A stretch of DNA of 64,000 bases from Alentia gelatinosa (lineage: Eukaryota; Annelida; Polychaeta; Phyllodocida; Polynoidae), in assembly GCA_950022655.1 (NCBI GenBank), contig OX465590.1:40388218-40452217 (forward strand), read 5' to 3'. Positions 1 through 11,116 of this stretch are shown here, in pieces. Under the pieces are notes generated by a model. That model was not told where the DNA came from, ran no database searches, and saw only the letters and a program-made list of their open reading frames with translations. The translations under genes and the position numbers were made by a program. Numbering within the stretch: position 1 is the first letter of the stretch; each line of letters begins with the position of its first letter.

Positions 1-135
1 ATCTCCAATACCGGCATCGGGCGCGCGGGGCCGGGGGACGGGGGAGGAGGGGCGGGGGACCGGGGGACCGGGGGACCGGGGGACCGGGGGAGGAGGAGGG
101 GGTTGATAGTGGCCGAAGGGGGTTGGTGGGAAGAA
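1..135. repeat. G-rich minisatellite
   Basis: Tandem GGGGGACC-type units (clearest at about 50-90) in a very G-rich tract that continues into GA-rich DNA. It could form G-quadruplexes. No coding signal is seen. Confidence 0.8.
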
Positions 136-550
136 GACCGGCAAAACGTTCAGATTTAAGAGGAGGGGGGGGAGAGTGGAATATGGAGAGTGGGGGATGA
201 GGATGGAAGGACAGGGCTAAAAGAGACAGATAGACAGTAGAGTAGAGAGATGGGCAGAGCGATGGGGGAAAGGCACTGAGCGAGAGAGGGAGGGAGCGAG
301 CGAAAAAAGTCCCTTCTAGCTCCTAGTACCGGGCTTTTCCACTGTAGGGCGCTGCTGCTGCTCCCAGCACTGGTGCTGACTGCGCAGGCGCACAAAAAAT
401 CAATACGCCCCGTTTTGCCGCATTTTTACCGCTTCGAGTCTAAAGACGCCGTATTTTTAGTCGGCGTCGGTTCAAAGCGTAGTCACGTGATTAATATTGC
501 CCAACATTGCATTGTATTTTCATACGCCTCTAGAGGGCGGCCTTGTTCCC

Positions 551-564
551 GTTACCATGGCAAC
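551..564. promoter_or_regulatory. Palindromic X-box (RFX-type site)
   Basis: GTTACCATGGCAAC matches the full palindromic X-box bound by RFX factors, which often marks cilia-gene promoters. A second one lies 400 bp downstream. Confidence 0.5.
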
Positions 565-962
565 CGGTAGACGTTCAATTTGAAAGCGGGTGCCGCAGAG
601 TTTTTCATGTAATTTCTTTTCCTTTGGCCGTGGCTGTGTTTTTTTTCTCTCTCTCAGTCGTCGGTGTTGGGGCCGCACTGGCTGATGAAAGAGTAGTCAT
701 TATTTTAATAGATAAAACTTCCAAGCTTTCCAAAACCATTTATTTCTTGGTGGTGGTGGTGGTGGCGGTGGTGGTGGTTGGGTGTGTGCGCGAGGGGAGG
801 GGAGGAGAGAGGGGGGGGAGAGTAGAAGAGAGAAAAAGCCCCGGCAGTAGCGGCAGAGCCTAGCTTCATCAGCGGCAACCGGGACAAAAACCCAGCAGGC
901 ACTGCGGGGCTGAATCTGACAGAATTGAATTATTAAATTGATGAATTTCAATTTATGAGCGC

Positions 963-976
963 GTTGCCATGGCAAC
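963..976. promoter_or_regulatory. Palindromic X-box (RFX-type site)
   Basis: GTTGCCATGGCAAC is a perfect 14-bp palindrome matching the X-box consensus. It is the partner of the site at 551-564. Confidence 0.5.
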
Positions 977-1020
977 ACTCATGATGGTATATATGCTGCG
1001 TGTGCCGGTGAAGGTAATCA

Positions 1021-1066
1021 GCCCCCCCCCCCCCTCCCCGTCCCCCCCCCCCCCCCCCCCCCGCTT
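1021..1066. repeat. Poly-C tract
   Basis: Nearly pure C (poly-G on the minus strand) interrupted by a few T and G. Prone to assembly and length error. Confidence 0.9.
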
Positions 1067-1763
1067 CGCCAGTCGTTGCAGCCCCTTGTTTATGCCCTCG
1101 ACGCGGTGACGTAGTGTTTAATATGACGGGGTAATTATATGAGACGTTTCTAAATTGCTGTATATTTCGAATTAGGCCGCCTATAACAAACTGCGGAGAG
1201 CAGTGGAGAAAGGCGAGGCTTTTCTTGCGCCAGTCCTCTCTGTTCAATGCAATGACTGACACCCCAACCTACCTACCTACTCCCTCCACCACCACCTCCT
1301 CCTCCGTGCTACAACCCAGGCTCTGTGAGGGTGTGTGTGTGTGCTGTGATTAGAATGTCTCTCATTAGGTATCTAAACAACCAACACTCCGACATCTCTA
1401 TGCGCCGCCACAGCCGCCATTTTGGTTTTTGGAGATATTCTCAATAGTGAATGAATGAAGAGGCTGAAAGGTGGAGAGTGGATAGGGTTGGGGTGCTGAA
1501 TAAGGGTGTGTGTGTGATGGGGGTAGGGTGGTGGCGGATTGCAGGGTTTGGGGTATCAGTAAGGAGGGTATACTGTATTAGCAGATTCTAAAAATATATA
1601 TCAATACTAGGTTCCATTGTTGATTAGCTTTTGTCTTGAATGGCTGTAGGCTTATCTAATAACCAATGATATTTCAACATGAATGGGATGTAAGCCTATA
1701 TCAGCGAGATTGCAGAAATGCTCCACACATATATATTCTAAAAGGCAAGAATGCTCCGGAAAA

Positions 1764-2190
1764 GATTCTCTTAAAATGAAATTCAAATTTGCGCCTTGAT
1801 TAAACTAGAATAATCAATTTCGTTATAATATATCATTCGTCTATGTACACATATATATGATTTTCCGAAAAAAAAAAATTCTTAAATCAAAATTCAAATG
1901 TGCATCTTCATTGAAATAGAATAATCAATTTTGTTATAATATATCATTCCTCCTTCTACGCATATGATTTTCCGAGAAAAAAAACATTTTCTTAAAATAA
2001 AATTCAAATGTACATCTTGATTGACCTAGAATAATCAATTTGTTATAACATATATCATTCCCCTATCTACGCATATCATTTTCCGGAAAACAAAATTCTT
2101 AAAATAAAATTCAAATGTACAATTTGATTAAACTAGAATAATCAATTTTGTTATAACATATAATTTCCCTATCTACGCAAGTGTTTTCCA
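1764..2190. repeat. AT-rich tandem repeat, about 105 bp x 4
   Basis: Four diverged units, each running from ATTCTTAAAATAAAATTCAA through GAATAATCAATTTTGTTATA to a CTACGCATATGATTTTCCG end. Units begin near 1764, 1879, 1988 and 2091. No coding potential. Confidence 0.85.
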
Positions 2191-2610
2191 TATGCTGCGA
2201 ATCAATTAATCCTGAGATATTGTTCGGACAAGGATATGAATGAGCTCTGCACATGTGGAATTCTTTACATATCAAACATCAAAGACTTTCTACCTGCCCC
2301 GCCCCCTGCCTCCTCCGCTGCTGCCCACCTGCCCGTCTATACATTGTTGTTGACTGACCCCCATCCCCCCCTCCCTCACCATGTTCTACCACTCACCTGT
2401 CGACGCACCTCTCCCTCTCTCTCCCTTAATTCACCTGAGACACTTAGTGAAAAACAATTAAAACATGGGTCTAATTAGAGAATACAAACGGAGCCCTGAT
2501 GTGGCTAGGCCGGGTGCTTGTGATACCACATCTGACAGTGACAAAGGCCAATGAGTGAGTCAGGCCGAAAGGTTAGGGTGACTGTCAGCAAATACTGACA
2601 CAATGATGTG
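2191..2610. other. No gene seen; CT-rich stretch
   Basis: Holds a pyrimidine-rich segment (about 2295-2430) and otherwise unremarkable sequence. The short open frame there has low-complexity composition and is not supported as coding. Confidence 0.5.
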
Positions 2611-3078
2611 AAGTGGGATTCACACAGTGGGATTCATGTACCTCACAGGGTGTTTGTTTGAGACAAATCCTGTCGAGATTCTGTACTTAAACACAATCTC
2701 TTCGTCTGAATTGTAGAGCGGGATTCACACGGTGGGATTCATGTACCTCACAGGGTTTCTGTCTGATAGAAATTCTTCTGAGATTCAAACGCAAACTCTT
2801 CGTCTGAATTGTCAGGTTCCAAATATTTCCCCCTGAAATTGTCAGTGATGATTACATCTAAAGTGGGATTCACACGATGGGATTCATGTACCTCACAGGA
2901 TGTTTATCTGAGACAAATCCTGCTAAGATTCTGAACTCGAACATAATCTCTTCGTCCATTTCCCTGAGACATGTTTTCCCCCTGCAATTGTTGGTGACAT
3001 ATACCCTGAAAAAGGAACAGAATCTTGTCAGATTTTGAACCATGTGGGGTACATGAATCCCATGTGTGAATTTCACTT
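2611..3078. mobile_element. MITE family A: one full copy plus two partial left ends
   Basis: The motif AAGTGGGATTCACACGATGG begins near 2611, 2715 and 2861. The last copy runs to an inverted counterpart, GGTACATGAATCCCATGTGT, ending near 3078, which gives terminal inverted repeats of about 38 bp. Related copies are at 11,117-11,240 (fragment) and 33,930-34,165 (full). The 210-codon minus frame over this stretch is only an open frame across MITE sequence. Non-autonomous; superfamily not determined. Confidence 0.75.
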
Positions 3079-3158
3079 CATGCTTCATGGGGGGGGGGGG
3101 GGGTTCGCAGAACATCTGATGACTGTTCCTCGGGCAGTCGCCGTAAATTCCTGTGAAA

Positions 3159-3744
3159 TGCGGCGTTTCCACCTGCCGATTATCCACACCGATTATGGTA
3201 TTTCGCACCGCCGACCGATTATGTAACACATTCCACGCAATAATCGTCAGGTGGGAACAGAAATGGTCAACAATTTTTCCCTCCCTCCTTATGCAATATG
3301 GCAGCACCGACCGACTTTTGAGCCCACCGACGAAATCAAACTGCGTTGAATTAATCAGTGGCGGTCTGCAGTTTACAACCAAAAGGCATTTATCAGTGTA
3401 CCTTGAAATGGCAAATGGAAACACATGCGGGCAGTGCAGGTCACCGATTATGTGCCACAGACTTTTCACAAGGAGATCCACCAACCGATTTTTGTACAGC
3501 ACATAAATTATCGATTGGTCTTTTATTTTTCACTGCAGGTCACCGATTATATGCCACAGACTTTTCACAAGGAGAACCACCCATCGACTTTTGTACAGCA
3601 CATAAATTATCGATGGGTTTTTTATTTGGCAGTACAGGTCACCGATTATGTGCCACAGACTTTTCACAAGGAGAACCACCGACTGATTTTTGTACAGCGT
3701 GAAAATTATCGGTGGGGTTTTGGTCGGCAGGTGGAAACGCGACA
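3159..3744. mobile_element. MITE family B copy 1 (PIF/Harbinger-like)
   Basis: Terminal inverted repeats TGCGGCGTTTCCACCTGCCG and its complement end at 3744. Flanks are AAA on the left and TAA on the right. Sister copies at 19,202-19,520 and 38,098-38,486 carry TAA flanks, which fits the TWA target sites of PIF/Harbinger elements. This copy is longer because a 99-bp segment (starts 3441, 3540, 3639) is tandemly triplicated inside it. Confidence 0.75.
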
Positions 3745-3964
3745 TAAGGCGATGATCTCAATTTTCCCCAACTTACATTGCTGTGTCCAGAAAGGAGGCC
3801 AGTGCCATCATGTTAGATCAGCAGCTATTAGAGTTTGATATCTAGCCTTTTAGATTGCTTACCAGGGTTTTATTGGCAAAGGAGAATGAAGTATGTATGG
3901 AGACCATTGGTAAAACTGATTTGAGAAATTGTGTCGTGCTATTGACAGAGGGGATCGAGAGAGA

Positions 3965-4105
3965 TTATGAGGAAACGACCTTACTGTTGACGAAACGGTC
4001 TCCGTTCTTGGTCTGTCGTCAAATGAATACAGACCGACGCCATAGGCGCAGGTTTGTAAACTTGACTTGAGACCGTTTCATTAACAGCAAGGTTGTTTCT
4101 TTATA
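3965..4105. mobile_element. Hairpin of the W-type composite element, head missing
   Basis: Inverted arms start at AGGAAACGACCTTACTGTTG and meet at a tip with ACGCCATAGGCG. The same arms occur in the complete element at 38,555-38,854. Here no TATTATTATATACC head is found beside it. Confidence 0.6.
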
Positions 4106-4207
4106 ATTTTGAACCTGGAATAATGAGAAAAAAACACTTTAATCATTTACATGTGGTTAGTCGCTCAGGCCTAGGACGCAGTCAAATCTTAGAGAGAATA
4201 TGCACAG

Positions 4208-4330
4208 TAAAACCCTGCTTAAAGGGACACTATCTGCTTAAAGGGACAAACTGCCCCCTTAAGCGGGGGGGCCCCTTAAGCAGGGTTGTCCCTTAAGCAG
4301 GGTTGCCTCTTAAGCAGGGTTTTTAGTCTG
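4208..4330. mobile_element. Pogo-like MITE end pair (CAGTAAAACCC termini)
   Basis: The left end CAGTAAAACCCTGCTTAA and the right end TTAAGCAGGGTTTTTA form terminal inverted repeats like those of the elements at 29,883-30,056 and 39,327-39,410. CAGT ends and TA target sites are typical of the pogo branch of Tc1/mariner. Confidence 0.6.
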
Positions 4331-4519
4331 CCGACAGTTAGACTATGGTAGTATAAAATACCTTCACATAGGTAATACTACTGCATAGATACAATATTAT
4401 TACCCCACAGACCCTACCCAGACACCTACAGAAGCCTATGTAGGCTGTTGCCTGGTGTCTGATTTTCTAGACACCTGTCTACCAGCCTCATACACACACC
4501 ATAGCATTCTGTACCAAAA

Positions 4520-4760
4520 TAACTGTCCCCTTAAGCAGGGGGTCCCTTACGTGGGGTGTCCCCTTACGTGGGGTGTCCCCTTAAGAGGGGTGTCCCCTTA
4601 AGAGGGGTGTCCCCTTAAGAGGGGTGTCCCCTTAAGAGGGGTGTCCCCTTAAGAGGGGTGTCCCCTTAAGAGCGGTGTCCCCTTAAGAGGGGTGTCCCCT
4701 TAAGAGGGGTGTCCCCTTAAGCGGGGTGTCCCCTTAAGCGGGGTGCTCCCTTAAGTGGGG
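4520..4760. repeat. 17-bp minisatellite derived from a MITE end
   Basis: About 14 copies of GTCCCCTTAAGAGGGGT (period 17), a near-palindromic unit that resembles the subterminal CCTTAAGCAGGGT sequence of the pogo-like MITE just upstream. The array homogenises in the middle and varies at both edges (TTACGTGGGG, TTAAGCGGGG). Confidence 0.85.
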
Positions 4761-4770
4761 TTAAAATAAA

Positions 4771-5225
4771 CTCGTAATAGAAGGGAAATATTCTGTTCCG
4801 AGCAAATTATCCCTTTAAACCATATCCTTCAGAAGTGAGCAACTTTGACATCGAATACCTAATCACACTTAAATAGTTGCTACCATAGAAACAGATAAGT
4901 CAGGTGGCAAATGTCGAAGTACAGATGTCAACTTTTAAGATCCTGGCAATGAGATATTTCTTGGGACTGGAATACATTGTAAACAAATTTAACCATTGCA
5001 CCACAGACCCCCCACCACCACCATCACCACTGCCTCAGGGTTAGCTGATGTAGATCTACTTAGAAGTACTAGGAATCTCACTCCATGCCGGATTCCTAGT
5101 ATAACACAAGGTGCCAGTTTATATTTATAGGAATAGAAGTGGTTTAATTTACCTCCCATCAAAGGTTGTGGCATCCTTGTGGAAGTGCCTAAGGGCTCAT
5201 GGAAGTAGATGTTATGATGCTGGCC
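4771..5225. other. No feature recognised
   Basis: AT-rich unique sequence with no reliable open frame, RNA gene or repeat family member that I can see. Confidence 0.5.
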
Positions 5226-5332
5226 TTTACATCTTTATGTGTATGTATATATACATATATATATATTAGATATATATCTATATATATATATATATATATA
5301 AGAAAATATATATATATATATATATATATATA
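5226..5332. repeat. (TA)n microsatellite
   Basis: Two long TA runs separated by AAGAAAA. Similar TA tracts at 27,108, 29,737 and 30,057. Confidence 0.95.
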
Positions 5333-5783
5333 AGAGGGTCATTGACTTTAGCGATGAATACTGCCTAGCTACTAAGATCTCCCAGAACTGGTCATATGTT
5401 ATTTTTGGTAGCACTTTTTAAGGAGCCAAATAATGTTTTCTACGGATATTGTGTATTTTTATTCTGCTCATGGATACTGGAGTAGTTGTTTCTGCAACCT
5501 GTTATTAAAAGGAATATATAAAGACAAAGTCAAGTGAATGCCCTTCATAAAAAGAACAAATATAGACCGGGAATTAGATCGACTTCTGATGCGCAGGGCT
5601 CATACTTGGTAGGATTGTGATTGAATCAAATGTGTGTTAACTGTAGAGGAATCAATACTGTAGTTCTTCATCCGTTTAGTTCATTAAATATTGTCTATCC
5701 TCCAATTTCTATTTGTGTTATAATACGTAACTTTTAAATCTGAAATGTATTCTCATGCTGGTTTCCATTGTCTGATTTCGTGT
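5333..5783. other. No feature recognised
   Basis: Unique AT-rich sequence. No gene or repeat identified. Confidence 0.5.
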
Positions 5784-6321
5784 CAGTAGTGCTAAAATCT
5801 GTCGATGGTTCCTGACTGCAGATCGTTGCCAAATGGTCGCCCAATGGAAACGGGCTTTTAGCGAACACCATAAGGCCCTTTTCCATTGGTCCACAGAAAC
5901 GTCGGCAGTGCTAAAGGTCCGTCGGTGGTTCCTGACTGTACATTAGTGATGGCAGATGGAAATAGGCTATAAGGAGAACACAGAAAACCTACGCCGTTTT
6001 CGTCGGCCAATGGAAACGGGCCTATAAGGCCCGTTTCCATTGGCCGACAAACTTTGTGTAGATTTTTTGTGTTGCCCAGAAAGTCTGTCGGTGGTGCCAC
6101 AGACTGCGTCGATATAGAAGCGTAGTAGATTTCACTAAGTGTCCTAGCATTCACTCAGTGGTGGGTGGTGCCACATTGCATAATCTAAGCAGAAAAAGTC
6201 TTGGGTCATTTCACGAGCTTGGTCGTTTCCATCGACCGATTTTGGGTCAGCAGTGGCAAAAGTCCGTTGGTGGTTCCTGACTGTAGATCGGTGACGGGAA
6301 ATCGGCCAATGGAAACGGGCC
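5784..6321. mobile_element. MITE family B', three head-to-tail copies
   Basis: A full copy spans 6028-6321 with inverted ends GGCCCGTTTCCATTGGCCGA. A short two-ended copy lies at 5873-6022 and a right-end fragment at 5784-5860. The interior shares the CGGTGGTTCCTGACTG and GGTGCCACATTGCATAAT blocks with family B, so the two are related. A second full copy is at 18,072-18,377. GGCC-starting ends fit PIF/Harbinger; the target duplication is not clean here. Confidence 0.7.
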
Positions 6322-6797
6322 TATACTGAGAAGAACTTGTTCCGGATGATCGCTTTTGAATGTAGGCTCTCTCACTGCGCGCACAGGTTTGACTGTCTTT
6401 TCAGGGATATAACAGGTACTCTATATTCCAACACACCCATTGGCCAACAATGTATAGTTACATACTGACTAGGGTTGCAGCAATTATGAGTTATGTACCA
6501 AGGCTGGCGTTTTCGTTCTACTTCGATGCGACTATGATGTTCCCAAAACATTGTTGTATAGCAACAGGCATAGCAACACTCTTAGTTGCTATGAAACCGG
6601 CGGGAAACTGGCGGGAAGAAAACATAGTGGTTGGAGTTTCTCGATAAGGTGGCCATGGCTTCTTTAGCTATCCCAGGTAAAGAAATCTCCGGGGTTTTTT
6701 TTAAATTACAGCCCTCGGCCAATGCCCCAGGCAGTAATTCTTTCGAGCCTTACCTCGCAACTTTGATATATTTTCATCGGGACATAGTTTCCCTCTA
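6322..6797. other. Unique sequence with paired E2F-like motifs
   Basis: GGCGGGAAA (6599-6607) and GGCGGGAAG (6610-6618) resemble E2F sites. No promoter or exon can be tied to them. Confidence 0.3.
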
Positions 6798-7090
6798 TTA
6801 TCTCACCCCGGTATTTTTCTCCATAGGCTTAACATTAGGAACCCGTACTCCACGGCCGTGAGGTTCGTGTACCCAATACTCAATGGCTGATTGGGTGATT
6901 CACTTCATCAATAATTAATGTTATACGGGGTGAGATAAAATCAGAAACCCACTTGGTGAAAATAACTTGGTCTGTACTCCACCGAGTTTGACCACAGAGT
7001 AATTCACTCAGCTTCGCTTCGTGAATTACTCTGCAGTCAAACTCGGTGGAGTACAGACCAAGTTATTCTCATCTCGTGGGTTTCCTTCTA
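6798..7090 (+). mobile_element. Composite head-plus-hairpin element HH1 (family C)
   Basis: The head (6798-6938) is bounded by TTATCTCACCCCGGTAT and its inverted partner TTATACGGGGTGAGATAA. It contains CCATAGGCTTAACATTAGGA at 6821. Directly after comes a hairpin (6939-7090) with arms such as ACTTGGTCTGTACTCCACCG paired across a tip reading CACTCAGCTTCGCTTCGTG. Sister copies: 7608-7936 and the interrupted copy at 23,936-24,845. The hairpin starts with AAATCAGAAACCC and ends with GGGTTTCCTTCTA. No open frame; non-autonomous. Confidence 0.8.
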
Positions 7091-7269
7091 ATTCTATTTT
7101 CTGTATATTTATCCATCAACATGCATGTACATGTATATAAATTTCGCAGGAACTGGTATGCCCAGCACAGACCTGTTGGTTTGCGTGCCCAATGAAGATT
7201 CAATATTCTGTGAGAGTCTGGCATAAAGATTATGTTCCATCATCCTTTTATATGTAGTATGAATTCCTA

Positions 7270-7607
7270 TATTACCCACCTAATACGAAGTCTCCATACT
7301 AAGCCTATGTAAACAGATCGCTACTGAGTAGGATACGGAGCTGCATACCCTCCTAGGAGGATACGGATTTTTGAGATGAAAGTAGTCCCAAACATATCTT
7401 CTTAACTATGTTGAAATGTTTTCTAACGATCATATTTATTGCTTAAATCTAAAAATAAGTGAGTAATAAATGCAACATTACCATGATTTTTATCTGTGTG
7501 GCCGTATTCTGCTTGTAGTTGACGCTACGCAATACTACGCAATATTACTACGCGTCAACTACGCGGAGAATACGGCCACTCAGATCGAAATCATGGTAAT
7601 ATTGTGT
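7270..7607. mobile_element. Composite head-plus-hairpin element HH2 (family S)
   Basis: Head 7270-7469 has inverted ends TATTACCCACC and GTGAGTAATA and carries the conserved motif on the minus strand (7296-7309, CATACTAAGCCTATG). The hairpin 7470-7607 has arms AACATTACCATGAT...GGCCGTATTCT...GTTGACG. A better-preserved sister is at 42,410-42,768. It abuts HH3 with essentially no gap. Confidence 0.75.
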
Positions 7608-7936
7608 ATATCTCACCCCGGTATTTTTCTCCATAGGCTAACTTATCTTAGGAACTCATAATCCACCACCATGAAGGTAGTGTGCCCAATACTCAATACC
7701 CTACCAACGACCATGCGGCAGAAAAGATTTGCCATACAATACTCAATGGCTAATTGGGTGATTCATTTTATCAATTAATAGTGTTATACGGGATGAGATG
7801 TATTCAGAAACCGACTCGATGAAAATAAATTGTTCCGCACCTTCTTTGACCACTACGTAGTTCACTCAGGATTACTCCGTGGTCAAACTTGGTGGAGTAC
7901 GGACCAAGTCATTCTCATCTCGTGCGTTTCCTTCTA
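7608..7936 (+). mobile_element. Composite head-plus-hairpin element HH3 (family C)
   Basis: Head begins TATCTCACCCCGGTATTTTT, carries CCATAGGCTAACTTATC at 7631 and ends ATACGGGATGAGATGT near 7801. The hairpin (7802-7936) starts TTCAGAAACCGAC and ends CGTTTCCTTCTAAA. It is diverged from HH1, with partial arm pairing. Confidence 0.75.
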
Positions 7937-8766
7937 AAAACGTTTGATTTTATAAGATCCAATAGGTCAGAAATTCAGTTTGTATAAGATATTGTAAATA
8001 ATGCATTATATATGAAAACAAGATCCTGTCTTCCTATAAAGTTCTCCCATGAGCCCTGAGAATAAAAAGGAAGGAAAGAAAATATACCATTTTATCATTT
8101 CGTGTCAAATTCAGATAAACGGCTGCAATATTTAATCACTCTCCAACACTCTGTACTCTGAACACAAGTTTATGGCAACCATTGGCCGACTTTGACATCA
8201 GTAAAACTAACGAGGAATTTCCATGTTTACTTTCTGGTGATCCAAATCTTATATCGGAGACCAAATTCAATAAAAACTGAAATTCGTAAAGGCGGAGTTG
8301 CTTTGGTGACATGCCTCCCACCCGTGCTGCCCTGTGAGAGTGATTACGAGAGTAATAAAAGGAGTGCCCAGGAATTTCAACTGTTTTACCACTGGTAAAA
8401 AGTCTACAACTATAACTGTTCTGAAACTCATGCTGTGCGTGCTAGTAATGCACCCAGGGACCCCTCAGTTTATTATAAATGCAGAGGGCCACATAAAACT
8501 GGTAGTAAACTAGGTCTGTTGTAGTTAGGCCATGGTCTATGTCATTGGTGATCATGATTTAGCCCCGAGAAGGAATTTAGAAACGTCATTTGTTGTGTTT
8601 CACAATCTAATCGTATCGGTCGGGACACACTTCACATTTTCGGGTTGTGTCAGTGAAAATAGCTCAGATTCAAAGTTAATACTGATATCAGTAATGACAC
8701 TATTTATAGTAATTGACAGCCAATTGAATATCCTCTGAGATATATGGAAATCTTTATATAGAAAGG
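7937..8766. other. No feature recognised
   Basis: Ordinary AT-rich sequence; the short open frames overlap on both strands and lack any recognisable protein. Confidence 0.5.
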
Positions 8767-9115
8767 CATCGAGAATCGTACTAATACATAATACTCCACG
8801 AGTTTGGATGGGCCGCAATCGTCATCAAAGCCGAGTGTCGATTAGGGCCAATTCAAATGAGTGGAGTATTGTGTATTTTACTATTCAAGTGCGGTTCTGG
8901 ATTTATCTTCCCCCTTTCACTGACATAAAATAGTATCAAAATATAACAGCAATTCAAATTACTTCGCAAATCCAGTTAGTTAACTGCTGTGACGTCATCT
9001 CATATTCCGTCCGCCACGACTGTGGCGTAGTATTATCACTTTACCGGGGTGATCGTTGAGTATATCTTTTCTAACGTTATTCCTATGGCTAAACTTATAC
9101 TTGCAGTGAGATAAA
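8767..9115 (-). mobile_element. Composite element HH4 (family T), uninterrupted copy
   Basis: The hairpin 8767-8894 (arms CATAATACTCCACGAGTTTGG) is followed by a head 8901-9115 in reverse orientation, ending CAGTGAGATAAA. The head has a CRE-like TGACGTCA at 8990-8997 and the conserved motif on the minus strand (CCATAGGAATAACG, 9075-9088). It is the empty-site reference for the insertion at 59,759-62,401: here GGTTCTGGATTTATC is continuous at about 8893-8907. Confidence 0.75.
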
Positions 9116-9680
9116 ATACAATTCGGTATCATTCTTGGTCTGTCTTTTATAAACCAAACGTCCACTTTCAATTGTGTGTAGGGGAAGAACATAAGGCAGT
9201 TTTTATAGAAATACCATATTTCCCTTGTTTAATCTTGTATAAACATGGCGAAAACCCTACAACAAAGCTGCCCTTTAGGTCCAGGCTTTAATACTGTCCC
9301 TGATAACACAAGCATATGCGTTTCTTTAATAAAGGTCAAGGTTTTCTAGCATTTGTTTTATGGACTTTATATCTTGAATACTCTATGCCTTATGTTTCTT
9401 GGATGTGAGACCTGTTGTGAGGTATACTTTATATAACTGTGATTGTTAGAATCACACCTGTTCTGCCTTTGATATGTGGAGGGGTTACTGATCACTATAT
9501 AGACTGCATTCTATGTATCAATGATGGAAATAAAGGCTGTTTAAACAAAATAAAGGTCAAGGTTTATTTGTAATAATGATCTTAACATATCGTAATACTA
9601 CCATTGGACGATCTGACCTGCAGCCCAGAAATGGATTGTTCAATAAAAATAACATTATATTCAGTCTACTTCAGAAGTGA
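9116..9680. other. Unique sequence with AATAAAGG motifs
   Basis: Three AATAAAGG motifs (near 9329, 9531 and 9550) could be remains of a LINE 3' end or polyadenylation sites. No matching coding sequence is visible. Confidence 0.3.
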
Positions 9681-10470
9681 TTGAAAATCCCTGCATCGAA
9701 TATCCACGTAAAAGAGAGCAACGAAAGGGTGAATTTAGAAGAATTGCTTCATAAACCCAAACGAGGGCTTGGTTTCTGTCAGTCTGAATTGATATGGGTG
9801 GCCGGAAATGATAATAGGTGGAGGTGGGTAGTGGGAGGAGGGGTTGGAGGCGAACAGAATGAACCTAGAATCAAGAATTCCTTTATGCAGAGACTAATTG
9901 AGGGATTAAACAGAACACGTGTTGAAAGAGTCTTAATTTCATGGGATTTAAAATCTAATGCCACTACCTTCATCAACAACGCAAACACACGCTATACTTT
10001 TTAGCCCTCCAGGAGGCAGTCAATGTAAAATACACGATTGGACTACAATGCAATATTCAATGAAAGAAGCGGTAAATCAATTACTTTGTATGCGGCAAGG
10101 CCCATCTATCAGCGAAATAGCACGGGGGAGTCTACACTTTAACATAACATCAATTTTGGAATCGGAATTAACTAGATGGGGAAAATCCATTTTTCATTTC
10201 CGCATAACTCGATTTTTATTTTTTTTGCTGAAATAATCAGGACTGATTTTAATGAAGAACAAAAGGCGGATTTGGTCCCGTAATAGCTATCTAATCTACT
10301 CCCTTATTGACTGCTGAATCTAAATGGAAATTACAATTCCCAGCAGTAATTTTCAATGAATTTCCTAATTGTTCGGGCAAATTACATGACCAACGAAGCA
10401 TGACCGCATGACACGCATCGCCCGATGGCTCATTACTGCAGCAGGGCAATAAATGACATTGTACCTATAG
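9681..10470. promoter_or_regulatory. Candidate conserved non-coding block
   Basis: Repeat-free, balanced composition, with homeodomain-type cores such as GGAAATTACAATTCCCAGCA and GCAGTAATTTTCAATGAATT at about 10,325-10,365. Short open frames (9681-10004, 9958-10236) have no recognisable protein. Regulatory nature is inferred from composition only. Confidence 0.3.
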
Positions 10471-10748
10471 CCCAGTGGCGTAGCGTATTGCTCAAACATT
10501 GGCATAAACTAAACCTTTTGAAAATATGTATGCTTAGCTTTGACCCTTGATTGACAGAGTGTGCCTGGGGACCTATTTCCATAATTTTCGACAACAAAAA
10601 AAACAAACCACCTCGTTTAAACAGAATAACTGGTGTTATTCAGAAATAATTGAGAAAATGACGATACGCATTAATTTTGATGGAGAATATATTAGTTTAT
10701 AATTCTCGCTGGCGAAGTAAATGATGTACAATTCACGTGATTTATATA

Positions 10749-11010
10749 CAGGGTTGTCAGTAGGGGTAAGAAAAATACATTGAATTTTTTTTTTTTTTGC
10801 AATACAGAATTTATGCATTACATATGCATTACAGTAGGGAAAGCTCAAGTTTCTAAATTGGTCAGTGGGTAGGTTCAGCAGGGGATTCTGGGCTGTGGCT
10901 GAATTGGGCTATTTAGCAGTTGGTATATCAATATTACACAAGGAATCATTTTGTTGTTCTGAAAATGAAAACATTGAATTCAATGGAAACATTGAAAACT
11001 GGCATCCCTG
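10749..11010. mobile_element. MITE family N copy 1 (hAT-like ends)
   Basis: Starts CAGGGTTGTCAGTAGGGG and ends AACTGGCATCCCTG, giving short inverted repeats CAGGGWTGYCAGT as in many hAT elements. A sister copy lies at 14,958-15,194 with the same interior (TATATCAATATTACAC, AATGGAAACATTGAAAACTG). An 8-bp target duplication could not be confirmed. Confidence 0.65.
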
Positions 11011-11116
11011 TAATATACTGTTCTAACTTATACTATGCCTTCAGGCATCACTCACCATAAACTGGTGAATGTAAAGGGAGTGGATGTATCTCTCGGCACA
11101 GGACCAGTGTACTATA

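Larger units (their letters stand above)
300..1430. promoter_or_regulatory. Candidate CpG-island-type promoter region
   Basis: GC-rich for this window and rich in motifs typical of TATA-less animal promoters. An NRF1-like TGCGCAGGCGCA lies at 381-392, an E-box TCACGTGA at 483-490, two palindromic X-boxes at 551-564 and 963-976, and a YY1-like GCCGCCATTTTGG at 1414-1426. No first exon with a convincing start and splice donor was found, so the direction of transcription is open. The region is also full of simple repeats ((TGG)n at 749-779, purine tract 782-837, poly-C 1021-1066, (GT)n 1327-1342), which could inflate motif counts. Motifs are seen; promoter function is inferred. Confidence 0.45.

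Noticed and set aside
2870..3502. 210-codon minus-strand open frame
   Set aside because: It runs across MITE families A and B, includes a poly-G-encoded proline run and has no domain; it is an open frame in repeats.
4520..4760. CRISPR-like regular array
   Set aside because: Units are contiguous with no unique spacers, and the genome is eukaryotic.
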